Counted from the first letter of the stretch, positions 33,688 through 42,775 are shown. The stretch is DNA of 64,000 nt from Bradyrhizobium sp. 149 (GCF_023073915.1 NZ_JADPKK010000004.1:1-64000); one strand, 5' to 3'. Made by a program: numbers and translations. Notes: a model not told the origin generated them from the letters alone.

Positions 33688-35100
33688 ATGCATCAAACCG
33701 TCACAAGGCAGATCGATTCGTCGCGCCGCTGGTGGGTGCTGGCGATCGTCGTCGCCGCCCAGTTCATGTTTGGCGTCGATGCCTTCGTGGTCAACGTCGC
33801 CATTCCCACCATCGCGGTCGAGCTGAAGGCGTCGCCGGCGCAGATCGAATCCGTCATCGCGATCTATTTGATCGCTTATGCCACGCTGGTCGTCACCGGC
33901 GGCCGGCTCGGCGACATCCACGGCACCAGGAACGTGTTTCTGGCTGGCCTGCTCGGCTTCACCCTGACGTCGCTGTGGTGCGGATTGGCGCAATCCGGTG
34001 CGGAGCTGATCATCGCGCGGCTGGCGCAGGGCGCGACCGCCGCGCTGATGGTGCCGCAGGTGCTGGCGACGCTGCATCTCCTGTTCACCGATGAACAGCG
34101 CAATCGCGCCTTCGCCATCTACGGCATTGTGCTGGGGCTCGCGGGCGCCGCGGGCTTCCTGCTCGGTGGGCTCCTGGTCACGATCGATCTCGCCGGCACC
34201 GGCTGGCGTTCGGTTTTCTTCGTCAATGTGCCGTGGGGTCTGGTGATCGCGGCAGCGGCCTGGCGCATCATGCCCTCGGTGCCGCGTCGCGCCGGCACCC
34301 GGCTCGATATCAAGGGCAGCGTCGTCCTGTTCGCCGGATTGCTGGGCATGATCGGTCCGCTGCTGTTCGGTCACGATCTCGGCTGGGCACCGTGGCTGTG
34401 GATGGTGATGGCGATCGGCGCTGTGATCCTCCTGGCATTCCCAAAGCTGGAGCAAGCGGTGGCACGTGCCGGCGGCATGCCGCTGGTTGATCTGTCGCTG
34501 CTGGCGGACGCCGCTTTCCTGCGCGGCCTTGGCGCGGCGTTCTTTTTCTTTTTTGCCAATCTTTCGTTCTATCTGGTCATGACGCTCTTCATGCAGCGCG
34601 GGCTGAAAATTCCGCCGCTCGCGGCCGGCATGGCCTTTCTTCCGCTCGCGCTCGCTTTCGTCGTGGCCTCGCGCCATAGCGGCGCGCGGGCGCGCCATCG
34701 CGGCACCAAGGTTCTGATCGAGGGATGCGCGCTTCAGATCGCGGGCCTCGCCGCGCTTGCGCTTGTCGCGTTCTCGGTCGATGCGCCGTCCGGATTCCTG
34801 CTCGCGCTCACCATGATCATCTTCGGCTACGGCCAGGGGTTGGTGATGGCGCCGCTCTCCGGCGCGGTGCTTTCGACGGTGAAGTCGGCGGCCGCAGGTT
34901 CTGCCTCCGGCATGTACGGCACCACGGCGCAGATCGGAAATGCGGCCGGAGTGGCCGCAATCGGCGCGGTGTTCTTTGCAATCGAAGCACTGCAATCAGC
35001 GCGCGCAGGATTTCTCGTCTCGCTCGCGCTGTTTGTGACATTAATCATGATCTGCGCCGCATTCCTGGCGTGGATGCGCCGTGCATCTGCACGAAGTTGA
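33688..35100 (+). CDS. MFS drug:H+ antiporter-2 (DHA2, 14-helix) family transporter
   Basis: 470 residues with about fourteen membrane helices. Motif A is GGRLGDIHGTRN, and motif C-like glycines occur in GIVLGLAGAAGFLLGGLL. Helix 1 has the DHA2-type FMFGVDAFVVNVAIPTIA. It probably exports drugs or metabolites using the proton gradient. No TetR or MarR regulator is adjacent. It is divergent from the LLM/P450 pair with about 230 bases between, so shared regulation is possible. Confidence 0.88.
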   Translation: MHQTVTRQIDSSRRWWVLAIVVAAQFMFGVDAFVVNVAIPTIAVELKASPAQIESVIAIYLIAYATLVVTGGRLGDIHGTRNVFLAGLLGFTLTSLWCGLAQSGAELIIARLAQGATAALMVPQVLATLHLLFTDEQRNRAFAIYGIVLGLAGAAGFLLGGLLVTIDLAGTGWRSVFFVNVPWGLVIAAAAWRIMPSVPRRAGTRLDIKGSVVLFAGLLGMIGPLLFGHDLGWAPWLWMVMAIGAVILLAFPKLEQAVARAGGMPLVDLSLLADAAFLRGLGAAFFFFFANLSFYLVMTLFMQRGLKIPPLAAGMAFLPLALAFVVASRHSGARARHRGTKVLIEGCALQIAGLAALALVAFSVDAPSGFLLALTMIIFGYGQGLVMAPLSGAVLSTVKSAAAGSASGMYGTTAQIGNAAGVAAIGAVFFAIEALQSARAGFLVSLALFVTLIMICAAFLAWMRRASARS

Positions 35101-35241
35101 GGCATTGCGGCTAATACATGCGGATTCCTGCAGGTTTTCCCGTGATTTAAGGGATCATCGACAGCACACGGTCTTTTTATTTTGCGCTGCAGCAACTATT
35201 TGGTTTGGGTGGACGTTGAACGTCGCCTGCCGGGAGTTGCC

Positions 35242-36402
35242 GTGTCGTTAACCAGAAATGTCGATCTCTTGAGACGTCTGCCGAAGCTGGACGGATTGCG
35301 CTTCGCCGAGTTCGGCCGCAGCGCCGATGCGGCCAGTCCGTTGCAAGAGGTTACGAGCTTCGGCGACAATCCCGGCAATCTGCGCCTGTTCGCGTTCGTG
35401 CCGCCGCAATTGCAGAAGCCGCGCGCGCTCGTCGTCGTGCTGCACGGCTGCGGCCAGACGGCAGCAAGCTACGACCTCGGTGCCGGATGGTCGACGCTCG
35501 CCGAGCACTACGGCTTTGCGCTGTTGATGCCCGAGCAGCAGCGCGTCAACAACACCAACACCTGCTTCAACTGGTTCAATCCGGAAGACACGGCGCGGGA
35601 CAGCGGCGAGGCACGCTCGATTCGCGAGATGATCGCGCACATGATCGAAACGCATCGCATCGATCCCCGGCGCATCTTCATCACAGGCCTGTCGGCCGGT
35701 GGCGGCATGACGTCGGTGATGCTCGCGACCTACCCTGAAATCTTCGCGGCCGGCGCGGTCATCGCGGGACTTCCCTACGGCATCGCGACGAATCTGCGCG
35801 AGGCGCTCGACGGCATGTTTCACTCCCCGGCGCGGCCCGCGCGCGAGCTCGGCGATCTGGTGCGGCGGGCCTCGAACCATCGCGGGCCGTGGCCGAAGAT
35901 CTCGGTGTGGCACGGCAGCGCCGACCGCACCGTCAATCCCGGCAATGCCAACGAGATCGTCAAGCAGTGGCTCGATTTGCATGATCTGCCTGAGGCCCCG
36001 ATGGCGGAAACCAATGTCGACGGATATCCGCGCCAGACCTGGTGGAACAAGGAGGGCGAGACGCTCGTCGAGTCCTACGCCATCACCGACATGGCACACG
36101 GCACGCCGCTCGGCCTTGCCGACAACGACCAGCGCTATGGCGTGGAAGGCGCGTTCCTGATCGAGGCCGGCATCTCCTCGTCCTATCACATCGCAACATT
36201 CTTCGGCCTGACCAGCTGGATTCCCGACGCGGCCAGGAAGGCGGAGGCGAAGCCGGCGCTGACGTCCGCGCCGCATCTGGCACGCTCGATCCGCGCCGCG
36301 GTCGCCGAAGAACCGGCCGAGCCGAAACGCGAGGAGGCCCGCAGCTTCGATCTCGGCCAGATCATCACGCGCGCGCTCACGGCCGCGGGATTGATGAAAT
36401 AA
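35242..36402 (+). CDS. PHB depolymerase-family esterase
   Basis: 386 residues, alpha/beta hydrolase of the esterase_PHB family. The oxyanion-hole segment is VVLHGCGQTAASYD, the lipase box GLSAGGG places Ser151, followed by WHGSADRTVNP (Asp region) and DMAHGTPL (His region). There is no signal peptide, so cytoplasmic action on short polyhydroxyalkanoate or other esters is likely; some relatives are feruloyl or acetylxylan esterases. The start is GTG (VSLTRNVDLL) with GGGAG upstream. Its stop is one base from that of the convergent ABM-like gene. Confidence 0.85.
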   Translation: MSLTRNVDLLRRLPKLDGLRFAEFGRSADAASPLQEVTSFGDNPGNLRLFAFVPPQLQKPRALVVVLHGCGQTAASYDLGAGWSTLAEHYGFALLMPEQQRVNNTNTCFNWFNPEDTARDSGEARSIREMIAHMIETHRIDPRRIFITGLSAGGGMTSVMLATYPEIFAAGAVIAGLPYGIATNLREALDGMFHSPARPARELGDLVRRASNHRGPWPKISVWHGSADRTVNPGNANEIVKQWLDLHDLPEAPMAETNVDGYPRQTWWNKEGETLVESYAITDMAHGTPLGLADNDQRYGVEGAFLIEAGISSSYHIATFFGLTSWIPDAARKAEAKPALTSAPHLARSIRAAVAEEPAEPKREEARSFDLGQIITRALTAAGLMK

Positions 36403-36403
36403 C

Positions 36404-36706
36404 TCAGGCCGTCGCGCCGATCCATTCGATCGGCGTCACCGTTACCTCGCCGCCGGCGACCTTCCGCGTCATCTCCTGATAGGCCTTGAAGAAGTCGCGC
36501 GATTGCAGCGTTTTCTGCGCGGCATCCTCGCTGACGCTGGCGAGATGAAAATAGCCGCCGTCGTCGCGGTTCTTCAGGACACGATAGCGGATCCGCCCCT
36601 TCAGGTCCGGATCGCCGTCGATCGCCTCGATGAAGCGGCCAACCTCCTGGTGCCAGGCCTCCGTCGTGCCGTTCTTGAATTCGTACCGGATCATGAAGTG
36701 CTTCAT
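36404..36706 (-). CDS. Antibiotic-biosynthesis-monooxygenase-like dimeric barrel protein
   Basis: 100 residues, MKHFMIRYEFKNGTTEAWHQ then DGDPDLKGRIRYRVLKNRDD and ending in VTVTPIEWIGATA. The pattern fits a ferredoxin-like dimeric alpha/beta barrel; the exact family is uncertain. A strong GGGAGCG ribosome site precedes the ATG. It is divergent from the HxlR-type regulator gene, the usual arrangement for HxlR targets, and is likely controlled by it. Confidence 0.75.
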   Translation of the reverse strand: MKHFMIRYEFKNGTTEAWHQEVGRFIEAIDGDPDLKGRIRYRVLKNRDDGGYFHLASVSEDAAQKTLQSRDFFKAYQEMTRKVAGGEVTVTPIEWIGATA

Positions 36707-36763
36707 GTGACGCTCCCTGTTCGTGTTGTGCGTCATCATCTGCGTGCTGGATGCGATCCTGCA

Positions 36764-36790
36764 AGTATGGACAAAATTGATAGTATGGAC
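36764..36790. promoter_or_regulatory. Direct repeat in the HxlR/ABM intergenic region
   Basis: AGTATGGAC occurs at 36764-36772 and again at 36782-36790, an 18-base period on one face of the helix over nearly two turns. It lies between divergent genes, so it is a good candidate for regulator binding. Confidence 0.45.
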
Positions 36791-36837
36791 TTTTCCGGCG
36801 TTGCTCCTATCGTCTCCTCGAACATGGAGGAGACGAC

Positions 36838-37219
36838 ATGGCCAAGGAAAGGGCAAAGGCGATTCCGGCGCGCGCCTGTCCGGTCGCGCGCCTTTCAAAA
36901 GATGATCAGCGGCAAGTACAAGCTGCGCATCGTCTGGGACCTCAAGGATGGCCCGCGCCGCTATGGCGAGATCAGGAGTGGCCTGTTGCGTGGCACGGAA
37001 GGCAGCGCGGAGATCACGCCCCGCGTGCTCAGCCGCGAATTGAAGGCGCTGACGGCGAGCGGCCTGATCGATCGCAACGATTTTGGCGAGGTGCCGCCAA
37101 AGGTCGAATATCGCCTCACCCGTAAGGGCAAGAGCTTTGTGCCGGTTGTTGCCGCGATCCGCGACTGGGGCGAGCGCAACCTCAGTGACATGGCGCCGCT
37201 GGCGCACGCCGCGGAGTAA
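36838..37219 (+). pseudogene. HxlR-family transcriptional regulator with an N-terminal frameshift
   Basis: A strong ribosome site (GGAGGAG) precedes ATG at 36838, which reads MAKERAKAIPARACPVAR, the expected HxlR start with its conserved cysteine. The frame then fails; the rest of the domain is one frame over: FQKMISGKYKLRIVWDLKDG, RRYGEIRSG, ITPRVLSRELKALTASGLID and PPKVEYRLTRKGKSF. Removing one C from CC at 36891-36892 joins the two parts exactly. HxlR proteins are redox- or aldehyde-responsive winged-helix regulators, often using that cysteine. As written, only a short peptide and unrelated residues would be made, so it is either broken or a sequencing error. Confidence 0.8.
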
Positions 37220-37222
37220 AGC

Positions 37223-37903
37223 TCACATCTCGCCGGTGATGAACGGATTGGTCATCCGCTCCTGGCCAATGCTCGAGCCCGCACCATGGCCGCAGATGAA
37301 ACCGACATCGTCGCCGAGCGGCAGCAGCTTTGTCTTGATCGAGTCGATCAGGGTCGCATGACTGCCGCCGGGCAAATCGGTGCGCCCGACCGAGCCGGCG
37401 AACAGGACGTCGCCGACATGGGCGAAGCGCAGCTCCTTGTTGAAGAACACCACGCTGCCGGGCGAGTGGCCGGGGCAATGATAGATGTCGAACCGGAGGT
37501 CGCCGATCGCGACGCTATCGCCCTCGTCGAGCCAGCGGTCCGGCTCGAAATTGCGCACGCCCGTCATGCCGAAGCGCGCGCCGCTCTCGACGACGTTGTC
37601 GAGCAGGAACTTGTCGGCGGCGTGCGGGCCCTCGATCGGCACCTTCAGCGCATCGCGGAGTTCGGCCGCGCCGCCGACATGGTCGATATGGCCGTGGGTC
37701 AGCCAGATCTTCTCCATGGTGACGCCGGTCTGCTTGATCGCGTCCAGGATCTTCGGCACGTCGCCGCCGGGATCGATCACCACGGCCTTCTTGGAAGGCT
37801 CGTCCCAGATGATGGTGCAATTCTGCTCGAACAGCGTCACGGGAACGATGATCGCGCCCGCCTTCGCGCCCGCCTTGGCTTGTGTCTCATTGTGCTCGCT
37901 CAT
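37223..37903 (-). CDS. MBL-fold metallohydrolase (glyoxalase II-like)
   Basis: 226 residues. The zinc motif THGHIDHVGG (His70, His72, Asp74, His75), the downstream YHCPGHSPGS and CGHGAGSSIG histidines are intact. The closest pattern is the YcbL/glyoxalase II-like subgroup that cleaves thioesters. The start MSEHNETQA is used; MAKIGIVSP nine residues upstream (ATG at 37928-37930) is also possible. Its stop lies three bases from that of the convergent HxlR gene. Confidence 0.85.
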   Translation of the reverse strand: MSEHNETQAKAGAKAGAIIVPVTLFEQNCTIIWDEPSKKAVVIDPGGDVPKILDAIKQTGVTMEKIWLTHGHIDHVGGAAELRDALKVPIEGPHAADKFLLDNVVESGARFGMTGVRNFEPDRWLDEGDSVAIGDLRFDIYHCPGHSPGSVVFFNKELRFAHVGDVLFAGSVGRTDLPGGSHATLIDSIKTKLLPLGDDVGFICGHGAGSSIGQERMTNPFITGEM

Positions 37904-38075
37904 GGGGCTCACAATGCCGATTTTTGCCATGCCGCCAAGCAAAAGATTCGTCCCTGACCGGGGAACAGCGGCAGCTGCCGTCACACGGCCGTCCCAATTC
38001 GCCCGCTGGTTTGAACCGGGGCGCTGCTCTCGCGTTCTCTTGCGCGAGACTCAAGATTTTCAGGTGGTTTCCCGC

Positions 38076-39677
38076 ATGGCTCAGATCGGCGACAATTGGT
38101 GGCGCGACGGCATCTTCTATCAGATCTACCCGCGCTCGTTTCAGGACTCCAATGGTGACGGTGTCGGCGATCTCGCCGGGATCCTTAAGCGCGTACCTTA
38201 TGTGAAATCTCTCGGCGTCGACGCGATCTGGTTGTCGCCGATCTTCCCGTCGCCGATGGCCGATTTCGGCTACGACATCTCCGACTATACCGGCATCGAG
38301 CCGCTGTTCGGCACGATGGCGGATTTCGATGCGCTTCTTGCGGCCGCGCATGACAATGGGCTCAAGCTGATCCTCGACCTGGTGCCGAACCACACCTCGG
38401 ACCAGCATCCCTGGTTCGTCGAGAGCCGCTCCTCGCGCCACAATCCCAAACGCGACTGGTACATCTGGCGCGACCCGGCCGAGGATGGCGGCGTGCCGAA
38501 CAACTGGCTGTCCGAGTTCGGCGGCAGCGCGTGGCAGTTCGACGAGACGACCGGTCAATACTATTATCACGCCTTCCTCGCACAGCAGCCCGACCTCAAC
38601 TGGCGCAATCCCGATGTCCGCGCGGCGATCTATGACGTGATGCGGTTCTGGCTGGAGAAGGGCGTCGACGGCTTCCGCGTCGACGTGATCTGGCACCTGA
38701 TCAAGGACGCCGAATTCCGCGACAATCCGCCAAACCCGCATTATGTCGAGGGCCGGCCGCCGAACGAAAGGATCCTCACGCAATATTCCACCGACCAGCC
38801 GGAGGTGCACGACGTCATCGCCGAGATGCGCCGCGTCACGGATGCCTATGATGCCCGCGTCCTGATCGGCGAGATCTATCTGCCGCTGCATCGCCTCATG
38901 GCTTATTACGGCAACGATCTCGCCGGCGCGCAGATGCCGTTCAACTTCGCGCTGCTCTCGACCTTCTGGAGCGCGCGCTCGATCGAGAAGATCGTCGGGG
39001 ATTACGAGAAGGCGCTGCCGAAGGGCGCCTGGCCGAACTGGGTGCTCGGCAATCACGATCGCCCGCGCGTCGCAAGCCGCGTCGGACCGGAGCAGGCCCG
39101 CGTCGCCGCCATGCTGCTGCTGACGCTGCGCGGCACGCCGACGCTGTATTACGGCGACGAGATCGGCATGCATCAGCTCGCGATCGCCCCCGAGGACGTG
39201 CGCGATCCCTTCGAGAAGAACGTCCCCGGCATCGGTGTCGGCCGCGACGGTTGCCGCACCCCGATGCAGTGGGATTCGTCCGGCTTCGCCGGCTTCTCGG
39301 ACGTCAGGCCGTGGCTGCCGCTGCCGGAGGATCATATCCGCGAAAACGTCGTCGATCTCGAAGCCGACGCACGTTCGATCCTCACGCTCTACAAGCGTCT
39401 GATCGCGTTGCGGAGGGCATGTCCGCCGCTGGTCGCGGGCGACTATCATTCGGTCGCGGCGCAAGGCGATCTCCTGGTCTATCGCCGCGAGGCCAAGGGC
39501 AGGGCGGTGATCGTGGTGCTCAATCTCGGTCCTGAGCCGATCGCCGTCACCACCAGCGCGGTAAAGTTTGGCAGCGAGATATTGTTGTCGACGTTTTTGG
39601 ATCGCGAGGGGGAGCGGCTCGAAGGCGTGCTGGATTTGCGCGGCAATGAGGGCGTGGTGGTGATGCCGCCATCCTAA
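38076..39677 (+). CDS. Alpha-glucosidase, GH13
   Basis: 533 residues, oligo-1,6-glucosidase-like GH13. Conserved regions: LVPNHTSDQHPWF, nucleophile Asp203 in GFRVDVIWHL, acid/base Glu266 in IGEIYLP, transition-state Asp328 in GNHDRPR. The TPMQWD-type segment CRTPMQWDSS is present. There is no signal peptide, so it hydrolyses alpha-glucosides in the cytoplasm, releasing glucose. The start follows AGGTGG. It is convergent with the second GH13 gene only 18 bases away, which suggests shared substrates (sucrose, maltose or trehalose). Confidence 0.92.
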   Translation: MAQIGDNWWRDGIFYQIYPRSFQDSNGDGVGDLAGILKRVPYVKSLGVDAIWLSPIFPSPMADFGYDISDYTGIEPLFGTMADFDALLAAAHDNGLKLILDLVPNHTSDQHPWFVESRSSRHNPKRDWYIWRDPAEDGGVPNNWLSEFGGSAWQFDETTGQYYYHAFLAQQPDLNWRNPDVRAAIYDVMRFWLEKGVDGFRVDVIWHLIKDAEFRDNPPNPHYVEGRPPNERILTQYSTDQPEVHDVIAEMRRVTDAYDARVLIGEIYLPLHRLMAYYGNDLAGAQMPFNFALLSTFWSARSIEKIVGDYEKALPKGAWPNWVLGNHDRPRVASRVGPEQARVAAMLLLTLRGTPTLYYGDEIGMHQLAIAPEDVRDPFEKNVPGIGVGRDGCRTPMQWDSSGFAGFSDVRPWLPLPEDHIRENVVDLEADARSILTLYKRLIALRRACPPLVAGDYHSVAAQGDLLVYRREAKGRAVIVVLNLGPEPIAVTTSAVKFGSEILLSTFLDREGERLEGVLDLRGNEGVVVMPPS

Positions 39678-39695
39678 TCGTTGGTGTGCGGGGAC

Positions 39696-41393
39696 CTAGG
39701 CCGGATGCTTGTTGCCCCGCACGGTCTTGTCGATATCACTCCGCTTCAACAGATAATCGAGCCCGCCGACGCGGTACCAGCGATAGCCGTAGGGCTCCAG
39801 TACGACGCGATGCTGGCCGCGCTGGTTGGCGTGGCTATGATCTTCCGCGAGCAGGTTGATCAGGTGCTTGCCGACATCGCCGGGCAGCCCTGCCGAGAAC
39901 GCGATCTCGCGCGGCACCTCGTCCAGATTGTGCACGAACAGCACGGAATTGTTGCGCCAGTCGTAACGCATGATGAACACGGCGGGATCGCGCGTCGCAA
40001 CGATGGCGAAATCGCCCCAGCCGATCTCCGGCACCTCCTTGCGCATGCGGACGATGCGCTCGGTCCAGTTCAGCATGGAATTGGGATCGCGCCGCTGTTT
40101 TGCGACATTGAGGTGTTCGAAACCGTAAGGCCCCTCGTCGATGACCGGGCTGGCAGGCTTGTCGCTGGTGGTGAAGCCGCCATGCGGCTCGGTCGACCAT
40201 TGCATCGGCGTGCGTGCGCAATTGCGTTCGGGCAGCGATAGATTCTCACCCATCGCGATCTCGTCGCCATAGCGGATCACGGGCGTCCCCGGCAGCGTGC
40301 ACATCAGGCTGTAGGCGAGCTCGAGCCGCCTGCGGTCGCCGCCCAGCATCGGCGCGAGGCGGCGGCGAATGCCGCGGTCGTAGAGCTGCATGTCCTTGTC
40401 GGGACCGAAGCGCTTGAACACGACGTCGCGCTGCGCCTTGGTCAAGCGGCCGAGATCGAGCTCGTCGTGATTGCGCAGGAACAGGCCCCATTGCGCCGAG
40501 GCCGGCCGCGGCTTGGTCGCCTTCAGCGCCTTCGCCAGCGGACGCGAGTCGCCCGAGGCCAGCGCATAGAATAGATGCTGGTTGACGTGGAAGTTGAACA
40601 TCATGTGCATGCGGTCGCCATCGCGGCCGAAGTATTCCATGTCGGTTTTCGGCACCACATTGGCTTCGGCGAGGATGATGGCGTCGCCCTGGCGCCATTG
40701 CAGGAATTCGCGGAACGCGCGCAGCATGTCGTATTGCTCGACAGGTTTCTTCACCTTGGCGCCCTTGGTCGCGATCACGAACGGCACGGCATCCATGCGG
40801 AAACCGGAGACGCCGAGCTGGATCCAGAAACCCATGATCTTGAGGATCTCGGCCTGCACCTGCGGGTTCGACGTGTTGAGGTCGGGTTGGAAATCATAGA
40901 AGCGGTGGAAGTACCAGGCGCCGGCCTCCTTGTCGCGAGTCCAGGTCGATTTCTGCACGCCCGGAAACACCATGCCCTCGTTGGCGTTGGCGGGCTTCTT
41001 GTCGGACCACACATACCAGTCGCGATGGGGCGAGTTCTTGTCGCGCCGCGCCTCCTTGAACCAGGGATGCTGGTCCGAAGTGTGGTTGACCACGAGGTCG
41101 ATGATGATGCGGATGCCGCGCTGCTTGCAGCCATGGGCGAACTCGACGAAGTCGCCGAGCGTGCCGTATCGGGGATCGACGTTATAATAATCGGCGATGT
41201 CGTAGCCGTCGTCGCGGCCGGGCGACGTCTGGAACGGCATCAGCCAGATTGCGGTAATGCCGAGCCCATGCAGATAATCGAGCCGGCGCAGAAGGCCCTT
41301 GAAGTCGCCGACGCCGTCGCCGTTGGCATCCATATAGGTGCCGATGGACAGGCAATAGAACACGCCATTCTTGTACCAGAGATCGTCGATCAT
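39696..41393 (-). CDS. Trehalose synthase-like GH13 enzyme
   Basis: 565 residues. GH13 regions are VVNHTSDQHPWFKEARRDKN, nucleophile Asp201 in GFRMDAVPF, Glu243 in LAEANVV and Asp310 in RNHDELD. The WYKNGVFYCLSIGTYMDANG start and the DDGYDIADYYNVDPRYGT segment fit maltose alpha-D-glucosyltransferase (TreS), which interconverts maltose and trehalose, but a hydrolase cannot be excluded. No maltokinase domain is fused and none is adjacent. It is cytoplasmic. Trehalose would serve as an osmoprotectant. The start MIDDLWYKN is the normal N-terminus. Confidence 0.88.
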   Translation of the reverse strand: MIDDLWYKNGVFYCLSIGTYMDANGDGVGDFKGLLRRLDYLHGLGITAIWLMPFQTSPGRDDGYDIADYYNVDPRYGTLGDFVEFAHGCKQRGIRIIIDLVVNHTSDQHPWFKEARRDKNSPHRDWYVWSDKKPANANEGMVFPGVQKSTWTRDKEAGAWYFHRFYDFQPDLNTSNPQVQAEILKIMGFWIQLGVSGFRMDAVPFVIATKGAKVKKPVEQYDMLRAFREFLQWRQGDAIILAEANVVPKTDMEYFGRDGDRMHMMFNFHVNQHLFYALASGDSRPLAKALKATKPRPASAQWGLFLRNHDELDLGRLTKAQRDVVFKRFGPDKDMQLYDRGIRRRLAPMLGGDRRRLELAYSLMCTLPGTPVIRYGDEIAMGENLSLPERNCARTPMQWSTEPHGGFTTSDKPASPVIDEGPYGFEHLNVAKQRRDPNSMLNWTERIVRMRKEVPEIGWGDFAIVATRDPAVFIMRYDWRNNSVLFVHNLDEVPREIAFSAGLPGDVGKHLINLLAEDHSHANQRGQHRVVLEPYGYRWYRVGGLDYLLKRSDIDKTVRGNKHPA

Positions 41394-41473
41394 GCGCCGC
41401 AGCCTCGGTGGTTCCGCCGAGGTGCGGCGGCTGCGTGATAAGTGTTTTGGGAAGGTCAGGTTCCCACCCACAA

Positions 41474-41600
41474 TGTCGTCCCGGCGAAGGCCGGGACCCA
41501 TACCGCGTGATCTATCGATTGGGTGGCAGAAGTACCGAACGACGAATCCTTGCCAAACGTGGCCCTGTGGCTATGGGTCCCGGCCTTCGCCGGGACGACA
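41474..41600. repeat. Interspersed palindromic repeat, GTCGTCCCGGCGAAGGCC family
   Basis: TGTCGTCCCGGCGAAGGCCG (41474-41493) is mirrored by CGGCCTTCGCCGGGACGACA (41581-41600), 87 bases apart. The arms continue to GGGACCCATA/TATGGGTCCC. It lies between two divergent genes, so it is part of the upstream region of mmcB. A shorter relative is at 61375-61402. Confidence 0.9.
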
Positions 41601-41629
41601 CTGATGACGGAATCGGCTATCCTCCCCCC

Positions 41630-42121
41630 ATGGACAACACCGCCCGCACCATCACCCTCGTGCCGCCGCCGGACCGCCGTCAATCCGAGACGGCGCTGGC
41701 GATCGCGCGCGGCACGGCGCGCCTGTTGCGCTCGCTCGGTTTCACCTGCATCAGCGAATTGCCGCTGCCGTCGGGGCGGCGCGCCGATCTCGTCGCGCTG
41801 AACGAGCGCGGCGAGATCTGGATCGTCGAGATCAAGTCGTCGGTGGAGGATTTGCGCGCCGATCAGAAATGGCACGAATACCGCGCGCATTGCGACCGGC
41901 TGTTCTTTGCCTTCACGCAGGACCTGCCTTGCGAGATCTTTCCGCAAGACACTGGCCTGATCATCGCGGATACCTATGGCGCGCACCTGCAGTGCGAGGC
42001 GCCGGAGCACAAGCTCGCTGCGGCCACGCGCAAGCAGATGACGGTGCGATTTGGCATGGCGGCGGCCTTGCGGATCAACCGGCTGGTCGATCCGCAGGGG
42101 CATGCGGATTTTTGGGAGTAA
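41630..42121 (+). CDS. mmcB: MmcB-family putative DNA repair endonuclease
   Basis: 163 residues with a PD-(D/E)XK nuclease core: Asp53 (RADLVALN), Glu67 and Lys69 (IWIVEIKSS). The family MmcB (DUF1052) is known in Alphaproteobacteria and was named for mitomycin C sensitivity in Caulobacter. The helical segment TALAIARGTARLLRSLGFTC and the C-terminal LRINRLVDP fit. It probably nicks or cleaves DNA at lesions. The start is ATG at 41630, 30 bases after the palindromic repeat. Confidence 0.85.
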   Translation: MDNTARTITLVPPPDRRQSETALAIARGTARLLRSLGFTCISELPLPSGRRADLVALNERGEIWIVEIKSSVEDLRADQKWHEYRAHCDRLFFAFTQDLPCEIFPQDTGLIIADTYGAHLQCEAPEHKLAAATRKQMTVRFGMAAALRINRLVDPQGHADFWE

Positions 42122-42125
42122 AGTC

Positions 42126-42210
42126 GTAGGATGGGTAGAGCGAAGCGAAACCCATCACTTCGATGCAACGTGCGAAGAAGGTGGGTTTCGCTTCGCTCTA
42201 CCCACCCTAC
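42126..42210. repeat. Interspersed palindromic repeat, GTAGGATGGGTAGAGCGAAG family
   Basis: GTAGGATGGGTAGAGCGAAG is mirrored by CTTCGCTCTACCCACCCTAC at the right end; the arms extend to GCGAAACCCA/TGGGTTTCGC. It lies between convergent mmcB and regR ends and can form a long hairpin on either strand. Confidence 0.9.
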
Positions 42211-42220
42211 GGATCTCAGA

Positions 42221-42775
42221 TTACCGTGGCGCGCGCTTCGCCAGGATCCGCTGCAACGTGCGCCGGTGCATGTTGAGGCGCCGCGCCGTTTCCGAGACGT
42301 TGCGGTTGCACATCTCGTAGATGCGCTGGATGTGCTCCCAGCGGACGCGGTCGGCCGACATGGGGTTCGCCGGCAGCTCGGATTTGTCCGAGCCGGTCGA
42401 CAGCAGCGCCGCGACCACGTCGTCGGCGTCCGCGGGCTTGGAGAGATAATCGATCGCGCCCATCTTCACCGCGGTGACGGCGGTGGCGATGTTGCCATAG
42501 CCGGTCAGCACGATTGCGCGGGCGTCGGGGCGCTTCTTCTTCAGCGCCGAGACCACGTCGAGACCATTGCCGTCGCCGAGCCGCAGATCGACCACGGCGA
42601 ATGCCGGTGCCGACTTGCCGATCTGCGCAAGACCGTCGGAGACGGTGTCACAGGACGTCACCGCAAAGCCCCGCGTTTCCATGGCGCGCGACAGCCGCTC
42701 CAGAAACGGCTTGTCGTCCTCCACGATCAGGAGTGAGCGGTCGGTCTGTTCGTTCAGTTCGGCGATGGCGTTCAA
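42221..42775 (-). CDS. regR: Redox response regulator RegR (RegA/ActR/PrrA family)
   Basis: 184 residues. The receiver has acidic LLIVEDDKPFLERL and phosphoacceptor Asp63 in VVDLRLGDGN, and the conserved Thr/Lys appear in VLTGYGN and YLSKPAD. A Fis-type helix-turn-helix, NVSETARRLNMHRRTLQRIL, ends the protein and is nearly invariant in RegA homologues. It controls nitrogen fixation, respiration and carbon genes under low oxygen in this group. It follows regS on the same strand with about 100 bases between, so it may have its own promoter. Confidence 0.92.
   Translation of the reverse strand: MNAIAELNEQTDRSLLIVEDDKPFLERLSRAMETRGFAVTSCDTVSDGLAQIGKSAPAFAVVDLRLGDGNGLDVVSALKKKRPDARAIVLTGYGNIATAVTAVKMGAIDYLSKPADADDVVAALLSTGSDKSELPANPMSADRVRWEHIQRIYEMCNRNVSETARRLNMHRRTLQRILAKRAPR

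Noticed and set aside
41408..41425. Possible SOS box (GTTC-N7-GTTC) upstream of mmcB
   Set aside because: GTTCCGCCGAGGTGC has a mismatch in the second half-site and lies over 200 bases from the start, on the far side of a repeat.
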